A stretch of DNA of 19,018 nt, taken from positions 15,332 through 34,349 of the forward strand of contig DLIO01000072.1 of assembly GCA_002483765.1 (NCBI GenBank), written 5' to 3'. A program made the position numbers and the translations under genes. The notes below the pieces were generated by a model that saw only the letters and a program-made list of their open reading frames with translations, searched no databases and was not told the DNA's origin. Shown piece by piece: positions 14,866 through 19,018 of this stretch; the stretch's first letter is position 1; the number at the start of each line of letters is the position of its first letter. This stretch comes from Lentisphaeria bacterium UBA7640 (GTDB lineage Bacteria > Verrucomicrobiota > Lentisphaeria > Victivallales > Victivallaceae).

Positions 14866-16668
14866 ATGGCTAATAGCAACTCAGCACCCAGAAAGCATCA
14901 AAACACCCGCTATCGTTGTTCAAATCCCAAAATCGGCATCCGTCCGACTATTGATGGACGTTGTTGCGGTGTTCGCGAATCACTCGAAAAACAAACTATG
15001 GATATGGCTAAATCAGCCGCTAAACTGATCAGTGCCAACCTCCGTTATGCCGATGGCATGCCAGTCGAATCAGTTATTGCCGACACCACTATCGGGCGAG
15101 TACCTGAATCTGCTGCTTGTGCTGAAAAATTCGCACGAGAAAATGTTTGCGCCACCCTGACCGTCACACCCTGCTGGTGCTACGGTTCTGAAACTATGGA
15201 TATGGATCCACTAATTCCCAAGGCAATATGGGGCTTTAATGGCACCGAACGTCCAGGCGCAGTCTATCTAGCCGCGACCCTGGCAGGGCATTCTCAAAAA
15301 GGACTACCAGCATTCGGTATCTACGGACGAGACGTCCAAGAACGAGATGACACTTCAATCCCAAATGATGTTTCTGAAAAGATATTGCGTTTTGCTCGCG
15401 CCGCCATTGCCACGGGAACCATGCATGGCAAATCATATCTCTCTATTGGTGGCTCCTGCATGGGAATCGCCGGTTCTATCATCAATACCGATTTTTTCGA
15501 AAGGTATCTCGGCATGCGCTGTGAGTCGGTAGACGAAATCGAAATCCTGCGCCGCATTGACCATGAAATTTATGACCAAGATGAATTTAAGCAAGCACTG
15601 GCCTGGACTAAAAAATATTGCAAAGAAGGCACTGATCTCAATCAGAAAAAACTTTCTAAAGCTCAAAAAGAACGCGATTGGGAATTTTGTGTAAAAATGA
15701 CCCTCATTGCGCGTGATTTGATGATTGGGAATCCACAGATAAACAGAAAATTTCCTGAAGAAGCACTTGGCCATAATGCTATTGTCGCGGGATTCCAGGG
15801 TCAACGCCAATGGACCGATTACAAACCCAATGGCGACTTCATGGAGAGCGTTCTTTGTTCATCGTTCGACTGGAACGGCAAACGCGAACCGTTCATCATG
15901 GCAACTGAAAACGACACTTTAAATGGTGTCGCGATGCTGTTCGGGAAACTATTAACTAATACCGCACAAGGTTTTTCTGACGTTCGCACCTACTGGAGTC
16001 CGGCCGCAGTAAAAAAAGTCACCGGACACCAGCTGACTGGTCTTGCCGCTAACGGTTTTATTCATCTGATTAATTCCGGAGCTACCACTATGGACGCTAC
16101 TGGCCAACAAAAAATCAAAAACAAACCTGCGATGAAACCATATTGGGAGATCACCGATAAAGAGATCGATGCCTGCTTGGAAGCAACACAATGGATTCCC
16201 GCAAATACCGGCTATTTCCGCGGCGGTGGTTTTTCATCTAAATTTCTAACCGCTGGCAATATGCCGATCACCATGAGCCGGATTAATATCATCCGCGGAC
16301 TTGGCCCAACTTTGCAAATCGCCGAAGGTTGGACTTGCGAATTACCAAAGAAGGTCAACGACATTCTGGAAGGACGCACCGACCCAGGTTGGCCGACGAC
16401 TTGGTTTGTTCCGCGCTTGACCGGTAACGGTGCATTTGTTGACGTTTATTCAGTAATGGCCAACTGGGGCGCAAACCATGGGGCATTTTCCTACGGCCAT
16501 ATCGGCAGTGATCTGATCACGTTAGCGGCAATGTTGCGGATTCCAGTCTGTATGCATAATGTTCCACAAGAACAGATCTACCGCCCATCGACGTGGTCCG
16601 CATTCGGTATGGACCAAGAAGGAGCCGACTACCGAGCCTGCCAAAATTTCGGACCGCTATACCGATGA
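14866..16668 (+). CDS. fucI: L-fucose isomerase
   Basis: Interconverts L-fucose and L-fuculose, the entry step of fucose catabolism; cytoplasmic and Mn-dependent in characterised enzymes. The 600 residues match E. coli FucI in length and along the whole chain as far as I recall it: PKIGIRPTIDGR near the start, VTPCWCYGSETMDMDP, KAIWGFNGTERPGAVY, FQGQRQWTDYKPNGD, and an end in DYRACQNFGPLYR. Presumed catalytic and metal residues are Glu348 (ATEND), Asp372 (FSDVRTYWSP) and His538 (NWGANHG), each offset about 10-11 residues from E. coli. The N-terminus is some 11 residues longer. AGGAG at 14854-14858 supports the start. No fuculokinase or aldolase is adjacent, so it appears to stand alone. Confidence 0.97.
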   Translation: MANSNSAPRKHQNTRYRCSNPKIGIRPTIDGRCCGVRESLEKQTMDMAKSAAKLISANLRYADGMPVESVIADTTIGRVPESAACAEKFARENVCATLTVTPCWCYGSETMDMDPLIPKAIWGFNGTERPGAVYLAATLAGHSQKGLPAFGIYGRDVQERDDTSIPNDVSEKILRFARAAIATGTMHGKSYLSIGGSCMGIAGSIINTDFFERYLGMRCESVDEIEILRRIDHEIYDQDEFKQALAWTKKYCKEGTDLNQKKLSKAQKERDWEFCVKMTLIARDLMIGNPQINRKFPEEALGHNAIVAGFQGQRQWTDYKPNGDFMESVLCSSFDWNGKREPFIMATENDTLNGVAMLFGKLLTNTAQGFSDVRTYWSPAAVKKVTGHQLTGLAANGFIHLINSGATTMDATGQQKIKNKPAMKPYWEITDKEIDACLEATQWIPANTGYFRGGGFSSKFLTAGNMPITMSRINIIRGLGPTLQIAEGWTCELPKKVNDILEGRTDPGWPTTWFVPRLTGNGAFVDVYSVMANWGANHGAFSYGHIGSDLITLAAMLRIPVCMHNVPQEQIYRPSTWSAFGMDQEGADYRACQNFGPLYR

Positions 16669-17063
16669 CCTAGAAAAAATGCTTAATGGTAAATCATGAA
16701 GAGAGTGAGGCGAAATGAACTCACACGAAGACACGAAGACACGAAGTGTAATGGGGAAATTGTTATGGTAAAAAGTTTCACTAATCGAGTTGATTTTTGA
16801 ACAACCTTGCTCTATTTTAAATTTAAAGATCGCGATTAAGAGTTGTCCAGGAATTAACTTTACGAGTTGCGTGGGAGATTGTGATTCGATTTTTGCGGTG
16901 ACGCCAAGGTGCATATCTGCCGGCATCTAACGAACCGCCGGCGTGAAAGGCATTCACAATAATCATGGAAATGTAAAAGTTATTTTTTGACGCCTCTTGG
17001 TTTCATATTGAAGATTACGATAGGCCTTATTTACAGTTGCCTAAAATATAAATTTTTTAGTAG
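16669..17063. other. Intergenic region after fucI
   Basis: This 395-bp stretch holds the left octamer-repeat arm (16721-16746) and otherwise no convincing gene, terminator or tRNA. A minus-strand open frame (16926-16657) runs through the octamer repeat. Its peptide section LVKLIPGQLLIAIF...EQGCSKI faintly resembles the C-terminal part of the neighbouring GxxExxY protein (LLNLPLGLLINF...EGCKRI). It could be a decayed inverted copy, but the similarity is weak. Confidence 0.4.
16721..16746 (+). repeat. Left arm of a 26-bp inverted repeat: three ACACGAAG octamers
   Basis: TC followed by three exact tandem copies of ACACGAAG (16723-16746). The whole 26 bases are the exact reverse complement of 17486-17511. 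A degenerate version in the same orientation lies at the start of the GxxExxY gene (17084-17107: ACACGCAAG, TGCGAAG, ACACAAAG). Confidence 0.95.
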
Positions 17064-17549
17064 ATGGATGGAATAATGACCCCACACGCAAGTGCGAAGA
17101 CACAAAGGGATAAAGATGAATTATCACGAATCGTGGTGGATTGTGCCTTTAAGATGCATGTTGAAATTGGCCCAGGATTACTTGAATCTGTTTATGAAGC
17201 CGTTTTGGAAAAGTTGCTGATAAAAAGAGGATTAAAAGTATATCGTCAAAAAGCCATTCCGGTTAAGGTCATGGGACTCTCGCTAAATGAAGGGTTCAGA
17301 GCCGATCTAATTGTGGAAGATATCCTTCTCATCGAATTGAAGTCTGTTGAAAAACTGGCACCAGTTCATTCCAAACAAGTTTTAACCTATCTGCGCCTCT
17401 TAAACTTACCACTGGGACTTCTTATCAACTTTGGAGATGCAACCTTCAAAGAGGGTTGTAAACGTATTGTCAACGGCAAACAAACCTTCGTGTCTTCGTG
17501 TCTTCGTGTGAACCAAAAGCTAAATAGTGAAAACGGTAAGTGCAGCTGA
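17064..17549 (+). CDS. GxxExxY family protein (PD-(D/E)XK nuclease-like)
   Basis: 161 residues of the widespread, functionally uncharacterised GxxExxY family, which is assigned to the PD-(D/E)XK nuclease superfamily. Visible features: the naming motif G38-L-L-E41-S-V-Y44 after VDCAFKMHVEIGP, candidate nuclease residues Asp81 (FRADLIV) and Glu91-Leu-Lys93 (IELKS), Gln105 in SKQVLTYL, and the conserved GLLINF at 118-123. Both ends are encoded by octamer repeats: a degenerate tract gives PHASAKTQR near the start, and the right inverted-repeat arm gives TFVSSCLRV near residues 141-149, past the conserved domain. The start may be 17064 or the ATG at 17076, which has GGATGGAA upstream. The stop touches the stop of the opposing hydrolase gene with no gap. 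Probably horizontally mobile; no partner gene adjacent. Confidence 0.88.
   Translation: MDGIMTPHASAKTQRDKDELSRIVVDCAFKMHVEIGPGLLESVYEAVLEKLLIKRGLKVYRQKAIPVKVMGLSLNEGFRADLIVEDILLIELKSVEKLAPVHSKQVLTYLRLLNLPLGLLINFGDATFKEGCKRIVNGKQTFVSSCLRVNQKLNSENGKCS
17486..17511 (-). repeat. Right arm of the 26-bp inverted repeat: three CTTCGTGT octamers
   Basis: Three exact tandem copies of CTTCGTGT (17486-17509) plus GA form the exact reverse complement of 16721-16746. This arm lies within the 3' part of the GxxExxY coding sequence, so the element spans 16721-17511 (791 bp). It ends 38 bp before the hydrolase stop codon. Confidence 0.95.
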
Positions 17550-18482
17550 TTATAGCCATTTCTCTAGGAATTGATAGCCCTGCTCCAAAGCATAGCGAGG
17601 AGGATTATGTCCTGTAGCATGATTAATGCAAATCAGTCTTGACAGGTCTTCATAACCTTCCGCTTTGTGCATCAAATCAATGCTTGCTTCATTGTCCGCT
17701 TCGCCGGCAATCAGCATAAATGGTGTGCCTCCACTAGCAGTGAGCAGATGAGAGTGATCAATTCCCAATTGTTTCATCGACGCAAGTTTGTCGCCCCAAT
17801 ACCAGACCTCTGACCAATTTGTGCTATCCCAACCCATACCAAAATCGCTAGCTAAAATTACTTTTACTCGTGAATCAAGGCATCCGGCATAAAAAGCCAT
17901 TTTCCCTCCAAGCGAATGTCCAGCAATCCCAATAAGCGAAGCGTCAACCCGTTCGTCCTCGCTCAAGGTGTCAAGCAAAAGTTTTGTATCCGCAACTAAC
18001 TTGCCAATACCGGTCCATTCGGGAAAGCGAGCAACGATTTGCTTCCCAGCATCTGCCCATGATTGGAATTGCGCATATCGTGAAAAAGGACAATGAAAAT
18101 TATTCAGATCACAAGAATCGGCATCAAAATGGAATGGATATACATCAGCGGTTACCGTTACAAAACCACGCTTCACTAAGTCAAGAGCAATAGTTTTACC
18201 TAAAAACCTCTCCAGCTGTTTTCCAGTTTCCAATTCAAAGCCAACCATGCCGTCTGGGTGATAAAAAGGAACAGCGACCGCCGGTAGCGGTTTCGTCTGT
18301 TTTTTGGGAAAAAGTTTTAACAACTTTTGCAAACGATTAGGCCCACAGGCCTGCAGATAGAGTTCGCCATCAAAATCAGCATGGTCAATCTTTCGTACCA
18401 AATGAAGTTTTTTCTCAAAACAATAGTTTTTAGGAGTGCCAATTTGCGTTAGCCAAAGTGTTTTTAATTCTCGAGATTGCAT
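17550..18482 (-). CDS. Alpha/beta hydrolase (esterase/dienelactone-hydrolase-like)
   Basis: A 310-residue single-domain hydrolase; substrate unknown. The nucleophile elbow GHSLGG at 188-193 gives Ser190. Downstream, LIAGEADNEAS gives Asp263 as the probable acid, and NHATGHNPP gives His292 (or His288) as the base. The region before the elbow (AVAVPFYHPDGMVGF, GFVTVTADVYPF) fits the strand and oxyanion-loop pattern of acetyl-xylan-esterase and dienelactone-hydrolase relatives. No signal peptide is evident, so it is probably cytoplasmic. The ATG at 18482 has only a weak upstream purine run (GGGAAA). Its 3' end abuts the GxxExxY gene tail to tail. Confidence 0.85.
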   Translation of the reverse strand: MQSRELKTLWLTQIGTPKNYCFEKKLHLVRKIDHADFDGELYLQACGPNRLQKLLKLFPKKQTKPLPAVAVPFYHPDGMVGFELETGKQLERFLGKTIALDLVKRGFVTVTADVYPFHFDADSCDLNNFHCPFSRYAQFQSWADAGKQIVARFPEWTGIGKLVADTKLLLDTLSEDERVDASLIGIAGHSLGGKMAFYAGCLDSRVKVILASDFGMGWDSTNWSEVWYWGDKLASMKQLGIDHSHLLTASGGTPFMLIAGEADNEASIDLMHKAEGYEDLSRLICINHATGHNPPRYALEQGYQFLEKWL

Positions 18483-18531
18483 ATCATAAGTTTCCCAAAA
18501 TGTAGTAATTTCACCGATCTCTTTGATTTAT

Positions 18532-18657
18532 CTATTTGTCGGCAACAATAATACTATAACGTCCAAACTCTTTCAGGTCAATAGTAATAACATGTCCATT
18601 GCGTTGACTGAATAAATCCGCAGTTAGCTCTTTTAAACTTTTGAAATATAGTGCCTG
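18532..18657 (-). pseudogene. Orphan C-terminal coding remnant, unidentified
   Basis: A 41-residue open stretch on the minus strand without a start codon, ending in LKEFGRYSIIVADK and a TAG stop at 18534-18532. The composition looks like a genuine beta-rich protein end rather than noise, but I cannot name the family. Immediately upstream (18658-18660) is an in-frame TGA, at a small inverted repeat. It is probably the 3' tail of a deleted gene. Confidence 0.35.
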
Positions 18658-18667
18658 TCACAGGGAA
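18649..18667. repeat. Possible REP/RAYT-type end motif
   Basis: On the + strand TAGTGCCTGTCACAGGGAA includes the small dyad CCTGT-C-ACAGG (18655-18665). Motifs of the type GTGCCTGTCAC/GTGACAGGCAC commonly flank REP-associated tyrosine transposases in many bacteria (recalled, not searched). No transposase is present in the window. The 170 bp up to 18833 contains only stop-riddled sequence. Confidence 0.3.
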
Positions 18668-18833
18668 CAAATACCAGAGCAATATTCCTCGTCAAAGCCC
18701 TTCCTGATGCGCCAATATCGCTAATAAAACCGAAGTTACTTGACGTTTTTCGGCAAAACAAGTAAGATTACATCTGTTTGCCTTTTAGTTGTTGATTTAT
18801 ATGTCGCGGTTACGATAGTTTACTGCTCAAGAT

Positions 18834-19018
18834 TTAGAGTTTCATGAAGTAAGTAACGCTTTCTCTTTTCAGAGAAAAACCAGCACGTTCGTAGGCTCGG
18901 CGAGCAGGCGCGTGCCCTTCATCTAACCCAGTAGTGACCCTGACGACTTTAATCCCCTGGTCTTTAAAATAGGCCAAAGCTGCTTGGTACATTTGTCAGA
19001 GCTCAATAGTGCTGTCCA
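18834..19018 (-). pseudogene. 3' part of a GNAT N-acetyltransferase gene, probably broken
   Basis: On the minus strand, 52 codons from an ATG at 18992 to TAA at 18834 encode the C-terminal half of a GNAT domain: AALAYFKDQGIKVVRVTTGLDEGHAPARRAYERAGFSLKRES, with the A-R-R-x-Y-E-R-A-G-F motif typical of the family. Upstream in the same frame is an in-frame TGA (18998-18996) preceded by DSTIEL. In intact relatives about 15-20 residues with the acetyl-CoA loop (RGxGIG) are expected between such a strand and YQAAL; they are absent. The gene is therefore probably deleted internally and inactive. The rest lies beyond the window. Confidence 0.65.

Noticed and set aside
16922..16928. ATCTAAC (GTTAGAT on the other strand) next to GCCGGC repeats resembles an integron attC core site.
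   Set aside because: No matching GTTRRRY partner occurs within about 120 bp downstream, and no integrase or cassette array is visible. The GCCGGC repeats form only a 6-bp hairpin.
16721..17511. CRISPR array or classical insertion sequence.
   Set aside because: The octamers are contiguous with no spacers, no transposase is encoded, and no target-site duplication flanks the arms (bases outside 16721 and 17511 differ).

Overview
The window looks like chromosomal DNA from a Gram-negative bacterium with moderately low GC (low forties by eye). Lineage is inferred, not proven. A signal-peptide-bearing SurA-like chaperone points to a periplasm. A galactokinase with the GRLEILGNHTDYN variant, a GxxExxY protein with octamer repeats, fucose isomerase and a membrane-embedded spermidine-synthase-like protein together suggest the PVC group, perhaps Lentisphaerota or Verrucomicrobiota. 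Most genes have clear Shine-Dalgarno sites; topA is the main exception.

Layout. 1-1964: half of a GC-rich palindrome, then two coupled + strand genes for unrecognised envelope or secreted proteins. 2013-4027 (-): hexose mutarotase and galactokinase, overlapping by 4 bp. 4028-4370: intergenic with a probable promoter, a 25-bp dyad, a full GC-rich palindrome and the tsf terminator. 4371-6405 (-): rpsB-tsf; S2 carries a roughly 170-residue C-terminal tail with six 16-residue repeats. 6406-6672: divergent promoters and an rpsB leader hairpin. 6673-9879 (+): hotdog acyl-CoA thioesterase and topA, whose C-terminus has four copies of an approximately 95-residue module instead of zinc fingers. 9911-9941: a third GC-rich palindrome. 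9973-14665 (-): a tight operon thyX, pdxA, membrane spermidine-synthase-like gene, SurA-like gene. 14866-16668 (+): fucI. 16721-17511: a GxxExxY (PD-(D/E)XK-like) gene bracketed by 26-bp perfect inverted repeats. 17550-18482 (-): alpha/beta hydrolase. 18483-19018: decayed DNA with gene remnants, including the C-terminal half of a GNAT acetyltransferase with an in-frame stop.

How the genes work together. The galactokinase/mutarotase pair and FucI fit a bacterium that uses galactose and fucose from host or algal glycans, although the later fucose-pathway genes are not here. rpsB-tsf, topA, thyX and pdxA are housekeeping genes. The most unusual items are the family of GCGCGCGC palindromes (three in 10 kb, all intergenic), the inverted-repeat-flanked GxxExxY cassette, and the repeat-bearing C-termini of TopA and S2.
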